Counted from the stretch's first letter, positions 18,164 to 28,259 are shown. The stretch is 64,000 nt of DNA from Arenibaculum pallidiluteum (GCF_017355985.1 NZ_JAFIQU010000025.1:1-64000), one strand, 5' to 3'. Notes: generated by a model from the letters alone, not told the origin. Numbers and translations are program-made.

Positions 18164-21100
18164 ATGCCGTCCGATGCCACCGCCCGCACCGTTCCGGCTG
18201 CCGGGCAGACCGTGCCGTTCAGCCAGGATGACATCGCGCGGACCTTCGACCAGAAGGCCATGCAGCGCGGGCGGGCCCTGATTCTGTCCGGCGCCGTGCG
18301 GCTCGTCGCCGCCGATGGCCGCATCGAGGCGGTGGCGAAGGACTACGGGCGGGAGTTCGCCGTGGTCGTCAGCCCGGTCCAGACGGGGCGGCGGCTCTAT
18401 CTCGAGCGGCGCTGCCCCTGCGGCGGCCGCGCCTGCGCCCATGCCGCCGCGGCCGCCATGCTGGCGCTGGAGACGGCGCCGCAGTGGCGGCGGGCGGTCC
18501 AGACTTCGCTGCTCGACATGGTCGATCGCCCGGACCCCATCCAGGCGGTCCCGGCCCAGGGAGGGCCCGCCCAGGCGGTCCCCGTTCAGGCGATCCCGGT
18601 CCGGTCCGCGCCGGTCGCGCCGGCGCCTACCGGCCGGGACGCCCTGCGCGCCGCCCTGGCCGCTGCGCCGCGGCCCGTCTCGACGCCGGGCGAGCAGTCT
18701 GCGCCTCCGCAGGTCGCTGCGCACTGGACGCTGGAGCCCGGGCGCGGCGACGCCGCGCTGTTCGTGACTGCGGTGCTGAAGCGCGCCGACGGCGATCGGC
18801 CCGCCACGCCGGCCGGGGTCGCGGCGGCGGTGCCGCCGGGACCGCGCGGCGAGGCCGACCGGACGGTCGCGCGGCTGCTCGGCCAGGGAGAGCACATCCG
18901 CACGGCAGTGCCCCGCGCAAAGGCGGAGGTGGTGGACCAGGTGCTGCGGGCGCTCCTTTCCTCGGGGCGCCTGCGCTGGCATGCCGGCCAGGCGCTTTCC
19001 GAGGGGCCGCGCCGCACCCTGCGCGTCTTCCGGGACGCCGGCGCCGGGAAGCTGCGGCCGACGGGAATCCCCGAGGGCGGGGCGCTCGTGAAAGGGATCG
19101 GCTACTGGGTGATCGATCCCGCCGCTGGCCACATCTGCCCGGTCGACCTGCAGGTGGTCGCCGCCCCGGCGCCCAGGGCGGCGACGCCCAAGGCAGCGCC
19201 CAGGGCACTCGCGCGGCCGGCGCCAGCCCCGTCCTACGCCACGCCGATCGCCGCCGCCGCGCGCGCGGCGGAGCCCACGATCATCGAGCGGACCCCGCGC
19301 GTCCTCGCCCGGATGGGGCGGGTGGTGTTCCCCGAGGAAGGCCTGATCGACGTCCTGCGCCTGTCCTTCGACTACGGGGAGCCCGGCCGACCGGAGGAGA
19401 TCGAGGCCGACGACCAGCGTCAGTTCGCGCGCGTCTCCGATGCCGGCGGCGACGTCTTCGTGCGGCGCGACCGGGTGCTGGAGCAGGCGGCTGTCGAGCG
19501 GCTGCTGGGCTGCGGCTTCGGCCAGCTCCGGATCGAGGCCGGCGGCGGGCTGCTCGGCGGGCGGGGCAGCCGCGTCTTCCGGTTTCCCGGCGCCGACGCG
19601 GCAAAGCGCTGGGACGCGTTCCTCGCCACCGAGGTCGAGTCGCTGCGGGCGGCGGGCTGGACCGTGGAACTCGGCGCCGATTTCGGCACGCGCGTCGTGG
19701 ACGGGGACGAATCCGTCTCGGTCGCCGTGCGCGACGCCGGGGACGGCTGGTTCGACCTGGATGTCGGCATCGACGTGGACGGCAGGAAGCTGCCGCTGCT
19801 GCCGATCCTGATGCAGGCGATCGCGCGCGGCGGCATGGCGGCCGTGCGCGTGATCGACGGGCGAGCCCAGCTCCTGATGGAGGACGGCACGGTGCTCTCG
19901 CTGCCGGCCGACCGCGTCTCGCGGCTGGTCAGCGTCGTCGAGGCCATGGTCGATTCGGGGAAGCGGCTCGACGACCGGTTGCGGGTTCCGCTCGGCGAGG
20001 CCGACGCCCTGCTCGACATCGACGAGCTGGTCGCCCGGCGCTCCGGCGAGGCGCAGCAGATCGAGGCCTATCTCCGCCGTATCCGCGAGACCGGTGCGCC
20101 GCCCGCGGTCGCCGTGCCGGCCAGCTTCCTTGGCGAGCTCAGGGACTACCAGCGCGACGGGCTGGCCTGGCTGCAGGGGCTCAGGGCCAACGGCATCGCC
20201 GGCATCCTCGCCGACGACATGGGCCTGGGCAAGACGGCGCAGACCCTGGCCCATATCGCACTGGAGCACGAGGAGGGGCGGCTCACCGATCCCTGCCTGG
20301 TGGTGGTGCCGACCAGCCTGGTTCCGAACTGGGCTGCCGAGGCGGCGCGCTTCGTTCCCCATCTGCGCCTGGTCGTCCTGCACGGGGCCGAGCGCCGGGC
20401 GGCCTGGGACGAGGTCGAGGGCGCCGGGATCGTCGTGACGACTTACGGCGTCGTCGCCCGGGACCTCGCCCTGATGCGCGGGCGGAGCTGGCACCTGCTG
20501 GTGCTCGACGAGGCGCAGGCGATCAAGAACCCCGAAGCCCAGGCAACGCGCGCGGTCTGCAGCCTGTCGGCGCGCCATCGCCTGTGCCTGTCGGGAACGC
20601 CGGTCGAGAACAACCTGGGCGAGCTCTGGAGCCAGTTCGCCTTCCTGATGCCGGGCCTGCTGGGAGACCGGAAGGAATTCCAGAAGCGCTTCCGCACGCC
20701 GATCGAAAAGCGCGGCGACGCCACGCGGGCGGCGCTGCTCTGGCGCCGTACCCGACCCTTCCTGCTCCGCCGGACCAAGGACGCCGTCGCCCGCGAGCTG
20801 CCGCCCAAGACCGAGATCGTGCGACGCGTCGAGCTGGAGCCGGCCCAGCGCGATCTCTACGAGACCATCCGCCTGTCGGTCCATGAATCCGTGCGCGCGG
20901 CCATCGCCGCCACCGGCCTCGCGCGCAACGCCATCACGGTGATCGATGCGCTGCTGAAGCTGCGCCAGGCCTGCTGCGACCCCCGCCTCGTTAAGCTCGC
21001 GGCCGCCGCCGAGGTGCGGGAGAGCGCCAAGCTGGAGGCGCTCGTCGATATGCTCCAGGAGATGGTCGCCGAGGGCCGGCGGATCCTGGTCTTCTCCCAG

Positions 21101-21532
21101 TTCACCTCCATGCTCGACCTGATCCGGGCCGAGCTCGTGGCGGCGGGTATCGCCTTCGTGGAGCTGACCGGCAAGACCGCGGACCGGGCCGAGCCGGTGG
21201 CGCGCTTCCAGGCCGGGGAGGTTCCGGTCTTCCTGATCAGCCTGAAGGCCGGCGGGCGGGGCCTCAATCTGACGGCCGCCGACACCGTGATCCACTACGA
21301 TCCCTGGTGGAACCCCGCGGCCGAGGCCCAGGCCACCGACCGCGCCTACCGCATCGGCCAGGACAAACCGGTCTTCGTCTACAAGCTGATCGCCGCCGAG
21401 ACGGTGGAGGAGCGCATCCTGGAGCTGCAGCGCCGCAAGGGCGACCTGACGGCCGCGACCGTGGAGGGCGCCGGGCTGGCCGGCGCCCTGGGCGACGCCG
21501 ACGTGGACTACCTCTTGGGCCAGGGGGACTGA
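18164..21532 (+). CDS. SWIM zinc-finger SNF2-family helicase
   Basis: A protein of about 1122 residues. A SWIM zinc finger lies near residue 84 (CPCGGRACAH, CxC-x4-CxH). An Ala/Pro/Gln-rich linker with repeated QAVPVQ-like units follows. The C-terminal half is a complete SNF2 ATPase: DDMGLGKTAQT (motif I, near 684), LDEAQAIKN (II), SGTPVENNLGELWSQF (III), KAGGRGLNLTAADTVIHYDP (V) and ATDRAYRIGQ (VI). Such proteins translocate on double-stranded DNA and remodel protein-DNA complexes. TTG 18122 is an alternative start. The gene follows topB on the same strand with a reductase gene inserted on the other strand. The exact role, repair or transcription recycling, is unknown. Confidence 0.87.
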   Translation: MPSDATARTVPAAGQTVPFSQDDIARTFDQKAMQRGRALILSGAVRLVAADGRIEAVAKDYGREFAVVVSPVQTGRRLYLERRCPCGGRACAHAAAAAMLALETAPQWRRAVQTSLLDMVDRPDPIQAVPAQGGPAQAVPVQAIPVRSAPVAPAPTGRDALRAALAAAPRPVSTPGEQSAPPQVAAHWTLEPGRGDAALFVTAVLKRADGDRPATPAGVAAAVPPGPRGEADRTVARLLGQGEHIRTAVPRAKAEVVDQVLRALLSSGRLRWHAGQALSEGPRRTLRVFRDAGAGKLRPTGIPEGGALVKGIGYWVIDPAAGHICPVDLQVVAAPAPRAATPKAAPRALARPAPAPSYATPIAAAARAAEPTIIERTPRVLARMGRVVFPEEGLIDVLRLSFDYGEPGRPEEIEADDQRQFARVSDAGGDVFVRRDRVLEQAAVERLLGCGFGQLRIEAGGGLLGGRGSRVFRFPGADAAKRWDAFLATEVESLRAAGWTVELGADFGTRVVDGDESVSVAVRDAGDGWFDLDVGIDVDGRKLPLLPILMQAIARGGMAAVRVIDGRAQLLMEDGTVLSLPADRVSRLVSVVEAMVDSGKRLDDRLRVPLGEADALLDIDELVARRSGEAQQIEAYLRRIRETGAPPAVAVPASFLGELRDYQRDGLAWLQGLRANGIAGILADDMGLGKTAQTLAHIALEHEEGRLTDPCLVVVPTSLVPNWAAEAARFVPHLRLVVLHGAERRAAWDEVEGAGIVVTTYGVVARDLALMRGRSWHLLVLDEAQAIKNPEAQATRAVCSLSARHRLCLSGTPVENNLGELWSQFAFLMPGLLGDRKEFQKRFRTPIEKRGDATRAALLWRRTRPFLLRRTKDAVARELPPKTEIVRRVELEPAQRDLYETIRLSVHESVRAAIAATGLARNAITVIDALLKLRQACCDPRLVKLAAAAEVRESAKLEALVDMLQEMVAEGRRILVFSQFTSMLDLIRAELVAAGIAFVELTGKTADRAEPVARFQAGEVPVFLISLKAGGRGLNLTAADTVIHYDPWWNPAAEAQATDRAYRIGQDKPVFVYKLIAAETVEERILELQRRKGDLTAATVEGAGLAGALGDADVDYLLGQGD

Positions 21533-21560
21533 GCGACCCGCCTGCCTCGGCCCGCATGCC

Positions 21561-23255
21561 TCAGCCGGCCCGGCGGACACGCTCCCCGGCCGGGGCCGCC
21601 ACGCGGGCGAGCGGCAGGCGGAGCTCGCAGCGCACGCCCTCGGGCGGGAAGTCCAGCCGAGCCGTGCCCCCGAACTCATAGGCGACCACGCGCTCGATCA
21701 GCAGGCGCCCGAACCCGCGGCGGGTCGGCGGGGCGACCGGTTGTCCACCCCTTTCGATCCAGCTCAGGCGCAGGATCGGGCCATCCGCCTCGGGCTGGAT
21801 CGACCATTCCACGGCGATCGCGCCTTCCGGAACCAGCAGCGCGCCGTACTTCGCCGCATTGGTCACGAGCTCGTGCAGCACGAGCCCGAGCGACTGCGCG
21901 GCCTTCGGGACGAGATCCAGGTCCTCCCCCCTGATGCGGACCGCCTCAGAGGGGTATGGGGCGAATTCGGCCTGGAGGACGCGGCGCAGCGAGGCTCCCA
22001 TCCAGCCGCTTTCCGTCAGCAGCGCATGGGTCTGCGCCAGCGCGTTGATACGGCCCCGGAAGGCCAGCCCGGCTGCCTCCGGATCGACCGAGCCGCGCAT
22101 GCTCTGCGCCGCGATGGACTGCACCGTCGCCAGGATGTTCTTGGCGCGGTGATTCAGCTCCGCCGCCAGGAGCCGCTGGCGCTCCTCGGCTTCGCGCCGC
22201 TCGGTCACGTCGAAGCAGACGCCCAGCAGTCGCGCGTCGCATTGGCCGGCGGCGCGGCCCCGGCACAGGACCCATCGGATCCGGCCGTCCGGCAGCGCGA
22301 CCCGGTATTCGGTCTCGACGGGCTGGCCGGCGGCCGCGGCTTCCGCGAGGCTTGACCTCGTGCGCTCCCGGTCCTCGGGAAGGATGCGTGCCATCCAGTC
22401 CTCCAGCGCGGTGTCGCCGGCGCTGGGATCGACCCCGTGCAGGCGGGAGCAGTCCTCGGACCAGTTGAAGGCCCGTCGGTCGGGGGCCCAATCCCAGGAC
22501 CCGGCATCGGCCGCGCTCTGCGCGAGCCGCAGGCGCTCCTCGCTCTCGGCCAGGGCACGGGCATGCCGGTCGCGCTCGCGCTGGCGCAGGAAGATGAAGG
22601 TGGTCAGCAGCAGGACGGCCGCGAGCATGGCGGCGAGCCCGATGGCGGCAAGGCGGAAGACCTCGGCGCGTCGTTCCTCCGCCGCGGCCTCCGCCCGGCG
22701 CTGGGCCAGCAGCCGCTCTTCCTCGGCGACGAGCCCGTCCGAGAGACGGCGGATGTCCTCCATCAGTCGCATTCCCTCGTCGGTCCGCACGATTGCGAGC
22801 GCCGCGCCGAGATCGCCGTTCTGCGCGAGGTCGACGGTGCGGGCCAGCTCGTCCAGCTTTGCGGACACGGACCGCTTCAGTGCTGCGAGGCGTTCCTGCT
22901 GGGCGGGGTTGTCGGAGGTGCGGACGGTCACCGCCTCGAGCAGGCCGAGGGCCTCGCCGGCGCCCTTGGCGTAGGGCTCGAGATAGCGATCATCCCGCGT
23001 CAGCAGGAACCCGCGCTGCCCGGTCTCGGCATCCTGGAGGCTCGAGAACAGGCGCTGCAGCTCGATCAGCACGGTGTAGGTGTGCGCGACGCCAAGCTCC
23101 TCGGCCCAGGCGGCGCCGGCGGAGAGAGGATAGTCCTTTGCGCTGTGCGCGGCGTGGGTCAGAAGCCCGGCAATCAGCCCCGAAACAAGGAGGAAACGTC
23201 TACCAGGAACCGGCAATTTGCTACGCACCGCGGTTAGGGACCGCCCCGCGGCCAT
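21561..23255 (-). CDS. CHASE3-PAS-HWE sensor histidine kinase
   Basis: About 564 residues. A membrane segment near the N-terminus (FLLVSGLIAGLLTHAA) is followed by a CHASE3 sensor with the signature LQDAETGQRGFLLTRDDRYL. A second membrane segment is AAIGLAAMLAAVLLLTTFIF. One PAS domain follows (SWDWAPDRRAFNWSEDCSRL to GVCFDVTERREAEE). The kinase core is the HWE type: ELNHRAKNILATVQSIAAQ with the phospho-His, HELVTNAAKYGAL, and W-x-E in LSWIERGGQPV. HWE kinases are typical of alphaproteobacteria. No response regulator is adjacent. The ATG at 23255 lacks a good ribosome site; a GTG about 12 codons later is possible. Confidence 0.85.
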   Translation of the reverse strand: MAAGRSLTAVRSKLPVPGRRFLLVSGLIAGLLTHAAHSAKDYPLSAGAAWAEELGVAHTYTVLIELQRLFSSLQDAETGQRGFLLTRDDRYLEPYAKGAGEALGLLEAVTVRTSDNPAQQERLAALKRSVSAKLDELARTVDLAQNGDLGAALAIVRTDEGMRLMEDIRRLSDGLVAEEERLLAQRRAEAAAEERRAEVFRLAAIGLAAMLAAVLLLTTFIFLRQRERDRHARALAESEERLRLAQSAADAGSWDWAPDRRAFNWSEDCSRLHGVDPSAGDTALEDWMARILPEDRERTRSSLAEAAAAGQPVETEYRVALPDGRIRWVLCRGRAAGQCDARLLGVCFDVTERREAEERQRLLAAELNHRAKNILATVQSIAAQSMRGSVDPEAAGLAFRGRINALAQTHALLTESGWMGASLRRVLQAEFAPYPSEAVRIRGEDLDLVPKAAQSLGLVLHELVTNAAKYGALLVPEGAIAVEWSIQPEADGPILRLSWIERGGQPVAPPTRRGFGRLLIERVVAYEFGGTARLDFPPEGVRCELRLPLARVAAPAGERVRRAG

Positions 23256-23563
23256 GGAAGGGGGGCTATCCCCAGTTCCCGCTACGGATCGTCCTTTAGG
23301 ATGGGCCCAAGTCGGTGTCCTCTGGCAAGCCGGTAATACCGAGCCTCCCGAAGAATCAGGAAGATTAGTTCGCAATAAAACGATTTTCTTCTCGACGCCG
23401 CACTGCCGATACCTGCCGCTGCATTGCGTGGAGCCCATATCCTGCCGGGCAGGGCGAGCGCGCCCTATCGCTGCCGGGTGCGCGGCCACCGTTGGCCATA
23501 TCATGGAGCGGCGGGCGGCACGGCCTGTTGGCGCAACGGTGCATGGAAACGAAGGAGAAGGGC
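23256..23563. other. Divergent promoter region, no gene seen
   Basis: About 300 bases between the divergent HWE kinase and the SDR gene. It contains a distinctly A+T-rich patch at about 23355-23400, likely promoter DNA. I found no coding pattern, tRNA or convincing operator. The SDR ribosome site AAGGAG lies at 23552-23557. Confidence 0.5.
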
Positions 23564-24379
23564 ATGGCTGGAATGCAGAGGCTCCAGGGGCGCGCGGCCC
23601 TCGTCACCGGAGCGTCGCGGGGCATCGGCCGGGCGGTCGCGATCCGCTTCGCGGAAGAGGGGGCGGCGGTCGCCGTCAACTACAACGGATCGAGGGATGC
23701 CGCCGAGGAGACGCTGGAGCAGGTGCGCGAGGCCTCGCGCCGGGCGGGCGGACCCGTGGAGCGCCACCGCATCGTCCAGGCCAATGTCGGCGAGGAGGCC
23801 GCCGCGCAGGCCATGGTCGAGGAGACCGTCGGTGCCTGGGGACGGCTCGACATCCTCGTGAACAACGCAGGCGTCCAGTCCGAGGCGCCGAGCCATGCCT
23901 ATTCCATCGACGAGTACAGGCGCATCCTCGACGTGAACCTGACCGGCGCCTTGGTCTGCTCGCAGGCGGCGATCCGGCACTACCTGTCGCGGCCGGGCGG
24001 TGGCACTATCGTGAACTGCTCCAGCGTCCATCAGCTCATCCCGAAACCCGGTTACATCGCCTATTCGATCAGCAAGGGCGGGCTCGGCAATCTGACGCGA
24101 ACGCTGGCGCTCGAATATGCCGACCGCGGGATCCGGGTGAACGCGGTGGCCCCAGGAGCGATCGTGACCGACATCAACGCGGCCTGGAAGGACGATCCCA
24201 AGGCGCGCGCCGAGGTGGAGAGCCACATCCCGATGGGCCGCGCCGGCTCGCCCGAGGAGATGGCGGCGGTTTTCGCCTTCCTCGCCTCGGACGAGGCCTC
24301 CTATGTCACGGGCCAGACCCTCTATGCCTGCGGCGGGCTGACGCTCTTCAACGAGTTCCGGACCAACTGGGCGTCCTGA
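23564..24379 (+). CDS. Short-chain dehydrogenase (glucose 1-dehydrogenase-like SDR)
   Basis: A 271-residue classical SDR. It has the NAD(P) motif TGASRGIG, NNAG, a catalytic Ser in VNCSSVHQ and the YSISK active site (Tyr-x3-Lys), plus PGAIVTDI. The closest feel is glucose 1-dehydrogenase-like or sugar/polyol dehydrogenases. AAGGAG lies 6 bases before the ATG. The gene precedes a sugar ABC transporter operon on the same strand with a 233-base gap holding a hairpin, so it may be co-regulated rather than co-transcribed. It may oxidise the sugar or polyol imported by that transporter, which is an inference from position. Confidence 0.85.
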   Translation: MAGMQRLQGRAALVTGASRGIGRAVAIRFAEEGAAVAVNYNGSRDAAEETLEQVREASRRAGGPVERHRIVQANVGEEAAAQAMVEETVGAWGRLDILVNNAGVQSEAPSHAYSIDEYRRILDVNLTGALVCSQAAIRHYLSRPGGGTIVNCSSVHQLIPKPGYIAYSISKGGLGNLTRTLALEYADRGIRVNAVAPGAIVTDINAAWKDDPKARAEVESHIPMGRAGSPEEMAAVFAFLASDEASYVTGQTLYACGGLTLFNEFRTNWAS

Positions 24380-24498
24380 CGGGCGGCGGGCCAGGCCTGC
24401 TCCACCAAAGAGGTGGCGGCTCGATTATCCGCGGAGCAAACGGATGATGAGGTCTTCGGCGGCTTGATGGAGCCGCGGGCCGGCGACCAGTATTTCGC

Positions 24499-24518
24499 CC
24501 GGAGGCAAGGGCCTCCGG
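24499..24518 (+). terminator. Hairpin between SDR and ABC operon
   Basis: CCGGAGGC (24499-24506) pairs with GCCTCCGG (24511-24518) around AAGG. It lies 120 bases after the SDR stop. No T-run follows, so it may be an attenuator or processing site rather than a terminator. Confidence 0.35.
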
Positions 24519-24612
24519 CGGTCGGGGAGCCGCGGTCGCAGGCCGATGGTCCTGCCGTCCTTCCCGGCCCGTTGCCGGGGCGGCCGGTCGGGCCGGCGGA
24601 GGAGGGCGGGCG

Positions 24613-26148
24613 ATGGCGGCGGAGACGGGCGGACGGGTGCCCAGGCTGGAGATGCGCAGCGTCTCCAAGACATTCCCGGGTGTCAAAGCGCTCGACGGCG
24701 TGCGCCTGAAGGCCTGGGGCGGCGAGGTGCTCGCGCTGATGGGCGAGAACGGCGCCGGCAAGTCGACGCTCATGAAGATCCTGTCGGGCGCCTATCAACC
24801 CGATCCCGGGGCGGAGATCCTGATCGACGGCGAGCCCGTCGCGATCGCCGATCCCATCGCCGCCAAGCGGCACGGCATCGCCATCATCTACCAGGAAATG
24901 GCGCTGGCTCCCAATCTCAGCGTCGCCGAGAACATCTTCCTGGGCGCCGAGCTGCGCCGTGGGGGCCTGATCGATCGCAGGTCCATGTACGAGCAGTGCC
25001 GGCCGGTGCTCGACCGGCTCGGCGCGCCCTTCGGCCCTGAGACGGTGGTCGGAACCCTGTCGATCGCCGAGCAGCAGCTCGTCGAGATCGCCAGGGCGGT
25101 CCATGCCAGGTCGAGGATCCTGGTGCTGGACGAGCCGACGACGGCCCTGTCCTCCCGCGAGACCGAGCGCCTGTTCGCGCTGGTGCGCCAGCTCCGCGCC
25201 GACGGGATCGCGCTGATCTACATCAGCCATCGCATGGCCGAGGTCTACGAACTCGCGGACCGCGTCTCGGTCCTGCGCGACGGCACGTATGTCGGGACGC
25301 TCGACCGGGGCCAGATCAACGCGGAAGCGCTGGTCAGGATGATGGTCGGGCGCGACCTCTCGACCTTCTACAAGAAGGAGCACGACCCCAGCGCCGTACG
25401 AGGCCCCGTGATCCTGGAGGTCCGGGACCTGACGGACGGAGGCCGGCGCGTGCATCCCTGCAGCCTGCAGCTCCACCGCGGCGAGGTCCTGGGGATCGCG
25501 GGACTGGTGGGATCCGGCCGCACCGAGCTGGCCCGGCTGATCTTCGGCGCGGACCCCAGGGCCGGCGGCGAGGTGCTGGTCGAGGGCCGCGCCGTCTCCA
25601 TCGACCACCCGCGCCACGCCATCGATGCCGGCATCGCCTATCTGACCGAGGACCGGAAGGCGCTCGGCCTCTTCCTCGACATGACCTGCGCCGAGAACAT
25701 CAATATCGGCGTGATCGACCGCGATGCGCGGCGGGGTGGGATCCTGGACGCCGCGGCGGCGCGGCGGCGTGCCGAGGCGGCGTTCCGCGCGCTCCGGGTG
25801 CGCGCAGCCAGCCCGCTCGTCACCGTGGGCAGCCTGTCGGGGGGCAATCAGCAGAAGGTCCTGCTGTCGCGCTGGCTGGAGACCGGGCCGAAGGCGCTGA
25901 TCCTGGACGAGCCGACGCGCGGCGTCGACATCGGCGCCAAGTCCGAGATCTACCGCATCATCGACGATCTCGCCGCCCGCGGGATCGGAATCGTCGTGAT
26001 CTCCAGCGAGCTGCCCGAGATCGTCGGTATCTGCGACCGCGTCCTTGTCATGCGCGAGGGGCGCATCGTCGGCGAGGTCGGTGGCGCGTCGGGCCGTCCC
26101 GTCACGCAGGAATCCATCATGACCTATGCCGCCGGGGCGGCTGCCTGA
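24613..26148 (+). CDS. Sugar ABC transporter, duplicated ATP-binding protein (RbsA/FrcA type)
   Basis: A 511-residue ATPase with two fused nucleotide-binding domains, as in RbsA, XylG and FrcA. Domain 1 has Walker [10 protein letters not shown], signature [14 protein letters not shown] and Walker B ILVLDEPT. Domain 2 has a degenerate Walker A ([10 protein letters not shown]), signature [16 protein letters not shown] and [19 protein letters not shown]. It would energise import of a monosaccharide through the permease encoded next. A ggagg ribosome site is close to the ATG. The unit runs ATPase, permease, binding protein, kinase, an order different from the frcBCAK order I recall in Sinorhizobium. 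Confidence 0.92.
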   Translation: MAAETGGRVPRLEMRSVSKTFPGVKALDGVRLKAWGGEVLALMGENGAGKSTLMKILSGAYQPDPGAEILIDGEPVAIADPIAAKRHGIAIIYQEMALAPNLSVAENIFLGAELRRGGLIDRRSMYEQCRPVLDRLGAPFGPETVVGTLSIAEQQLVEIARAVHARSRILVLDEPTTALSSRETERLFALVRQLRADGIALIYISHRMAEVYELADRVSVLRDGTYVGTLDRGQINAEALVRMMVGRDLSTFYKKEHDPSAVRGPVILEVRDLTDGGRRVHPCSLQLHRGEVLGIAGLVGSGRTELARLIFGADPRAGGEVLVEGRAVSIDHPRHAIDAGIAYLTEDRKALGLFLDMTCAENINIGVIDRDARRGGILDAAAARRRAEAAFRALRVRAASPLVTVGSLSGGNQQKVLLSRWLETGPKALILDEPTRGVDIGAKSEIYRIIDDLAARGIGIVVISSELPEIVGICDRVLVMREGRIVGEVGGASGRPVTQESIMTYAAGAAA

Positions 26149-26177
26149 GGCGACACGCCGGCTGAGGGAGGACGGAC

Positions 26178-27203
26178 ATGGCCGAGAACGAGGTCGTCGA
26201 CACCGCCGGCACGGGGCGCTCCGGTCATGGCGCCGGGCTTTCGGGGCGGCAGGTGCGGGTCCGCGCGATGCTCCAGGCGGCAGGCATGCTGCCGGTGCTG
26301 GTGATCCTCTGCGTCGCCTTCCACTTCATGACCGACGGGCGGTTCTTCACGGCGCAGAACATCTCGATCGTCGCCCAGCAGGCGTCCATCAACACGGTGC
26401 TCGCCACGGGCATGACCTTCGTGATCCTGACCGGCGGCATCGACCTGTCGGTCGGATCGATCCTCGCGGCCTCGGCCATGGCGGGCGTGATGGCGTCGCT
26501 GATCCCGGGCTGGGGAATGCTGGGCATCCCGGCGGCGATGCTCACCGGCCTGTTCTTCGGCCTTCTGAACGGCGTGCTGATCGCCTTTGGGCGGCTGCCG
26601 CCCTTCATCGTGACCCTGGGCGCATTGACCGCGGTCCGCGGCATCGCCCGGCTGATGGGAAACGATACCACGCTGTTCAACCCCGACCTGCCCTTCGCCT
26701 TCATCGGCAACGCCTCGCTGCTCGGGGTGGTGCCCTGGCTCGCGGTGATCGCACTGGTCGTGGTGGTGCTTGCCTGGTTCATCCTGCGCCGCACCGTGCT
26801 GGGCACGCGGATCTACGCCGTCGGCGGCAACCCGGCGGCGGCCAGGCTCTCGGGCATCAAGGTCTGGTCGGTCCTGCTCTTCGTCTACTGCGCCTCGGGC
26901 TTTCTCGCAGGCGTCGGCGGCGTGATGTCGGTCTCGCGCCTCTTCGCGGCCAACGGCCTGCAGCTCGGCCAGGCTTACGAACTCGACGCGATCGCGGCGG
27001 TGATCCTGGGCGGGACCAGCTTCGTGGGCGGCATCGGATCGATCTGGGGCACGCTGATCGGGGCGCTGATCATCGCGGTGCTGTCGAACGGGCTGATCCT
27101 GCTGGGCGTTTCGGACATCTGGCAGTTCATCATCAAGGGGCTGGTCATCATCGGCGCCGTGGCGCTGGACCGGGCGCGCCTTCAGGGCAGCGCCCGGACC
27201 TGA
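26178..27203 (+). CDS. Sugar ABC transporter permease (RbsC/FrcC type)
   Basis: A 341-residue inner-membrane permease with 8-10 hydrophobic segments. It has the family hallmark TGGIDLSVGSILAASAMAGV and the later AAVILGGTSFVGGIGSIWGT. It forms the membrane channel, presumably as a homodimer, for the ATPase upstream and the binding protein downstream. A GGAGG ribosome site precedes the ATG, and only 29 bases separate it from the ATPase gene. Substrate specificity cannot be assigned from the permease; ribose, fructose and related sugars are all carried by this family. Confidence 0.92.
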   Translation: MAENEVVDTAGTGRSGHGAGLSGRQVRVRAMLQAAGMLPVLVILCVAFHFMTDGRFFTAQNISIVAQQASINTVLATGMTFVILTGGIDLSVGSILAASAMAGVMASLIPGWGMLGIPAAMLTGLFFGLLNGVLIAFGRLPPFIVTLGALTAVRGIARLMGNDTTLFNPDLPFAFIGNASLLGVVPWLAVIALVVVVLAWFILRRTVLGTRIYAVGGNPAAARLSGIKVWSVLLFVYCASGFLAGVGGVMSVSRLFAANGLQLGQAYELDAIAAVILGGTSFVGGIGSIWGTLIGALIIAVLSNGLILLGVSDIWQFIIKGLVIIGAVALDRARLQGSART

Positions 27204-27226
27204 GTATCGGGGCCTGAGTTTTCCCG

Positions 27227-27244
27227 GCCGCCCCGCGGGGCGGC
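27227..27244 (+). promoter_or_regulatory. GC-rich intercistronic hairpin before the binding-protein gene
   Basis: The perfect palindrome GCCGCCCCGCGGGGCGGC sits 24 bases after the permease stop, between permease and binding-protein genes. Such hairpins often protect or separate binding-protein mRNA from low-abundance permease mRNA. The role here is inferred. Confidence 0.5.
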
Positions 27245-27316
27245 GGCACGGGGCACCGGTGGCGGGCTGGCCGTCGCCGGAACGGCCATACCACAGGCCA
27301 GGGAGGAAAGTCGGAC

Positions 27317-28249
27317 ATGGTGATGAAGACGCTGCTGCTCGCGGGCGTTGCCCTCATGGTCAGCGCCGGCGCCGCCGGGGCCAAGGAGCTCAAGGCCATC
27401 GGCATCACGCTGGGCTCGCTCGGCAATCCCTTCTTCGTCGCGCTCGCGAACGGAGCGCAGGCCAAGGCACAGCAGATCAACCCGGGCGTGAAGGTCACCT
27501 CGACCTCGGCGGACTACGACCTGAACAAGCAGTTCAACCAGATCGACAACTTCATCGCGGCGGGGGTCGACATGATCCTCCTCAACGCGGTCGACCCCAA
27601 GGCCATCACGCCGGCGGTGAAGCGCGCCCAGGCGGCCGGCATCGTCGTCATGGCGGTCGACGTGGCGGCCGAAGGGGTCGATGCCACGGTGCAGACGGAC
27701 AACGTCCAGGCCGGCGAGATCGCGTGCCAGTACCTCGCCGACAGGATCGGCGGGAAGGGCAATGTGATCATCCAGAACGGGCCGCCGGTCTCAGCCGTGC
27801 TCGACCGGGTCAAGGGATGCAAGGCGGTGCTCGCGAAGTTCCCGCAGGTCAAGGTCCTGTCGGACGACCAGGACGCCAAGGGCTCGCGCGAGGGCGGCCT
27901 CAACGTGATGCAGGGTCATCTCACGCGCTTCCCCGAGATCGCCGGCCTCTTCGCCATCAACGACCCGCAGGCGATCGGGTCCGATCTGGCCGCGCGGCAG
28001 CTCAACCGCCAAGGCATCGTGATCACCTCGGTGGATGGTGCTCCCGACATCGAGGCGGCGCTGAAGGGCAATACGCAGATCCAGGCCTCGGCGAGCCAGG
28101 ACCCCTACGCCATGGCGCAGCTGGCGGTCGAGATCGGCTATGGCATCATGAACGGCAAGAAGCCGGAGAACCCCATGACCCTGATGCCGTCGCGGCTCGT
28201 CACACGCGAGAACGTGGCGCAGTACCAGGGCTGGTCCAAGCCGCGCTGA
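27317..28249 (+). CDS. Periplasmic sugar-binding protein (RbsB/FrcB type)
   Basis: A 310-residue type I periplasmic binding protein. A signal peptide of about 22 residues (MKTLLLAGVALMVSAGAAGA) is followed by the mature fold: ITLGSLGNPFFVALANGAQA, DYDLNKQFNQIDNFIAAGVD and SVDGAPDIEAALKG. These are typical of ribose/fructose/xylose-binding proteins. It delivers the sugar to the permease-ATPase complex encoded upstream. AGGGAGGAAA precedes the start. GC-rich hairpins on both sides of the gene suggest separate mRNA stability. Confidence 0.92.
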   Translation: MVMKTLLLAGVALMVSAGAAGAKELKAIGITLGSLGNPFFVALANGAQAKAQQINPGVKVTSTSADYDLNKQFNQIDNFIAAGVDMILLNAVDPKAITPAVKRAQAAGIVVMAVDVAAEGVDATVQTDNVQAGEIACQYLADRIGGKGNVIIQNGPPVSAVLDRVKGCKAVLAKFPQVKVLSDDQDAKGSREGGLNVMQGHLTRFPEIAGLFAINDPQAIGSDLAARQLNRQGIVITSVDGAPDIEAALKGNTQIQASASQDPYAMAQLAVEIGYGIMNGKKPENPMTLMPSRLVTRENVAQYQGWSKPR

Positions 28250-28259
28250 CGGATTCCCC

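Noticed and set aside
18155..21679. Minus-strand frame of more than 1100 codons opposite the SNF2 gene
   Set aside because: A shadow of a GC-rich gene; SNF2 motifs I-VI are on the plus strand.
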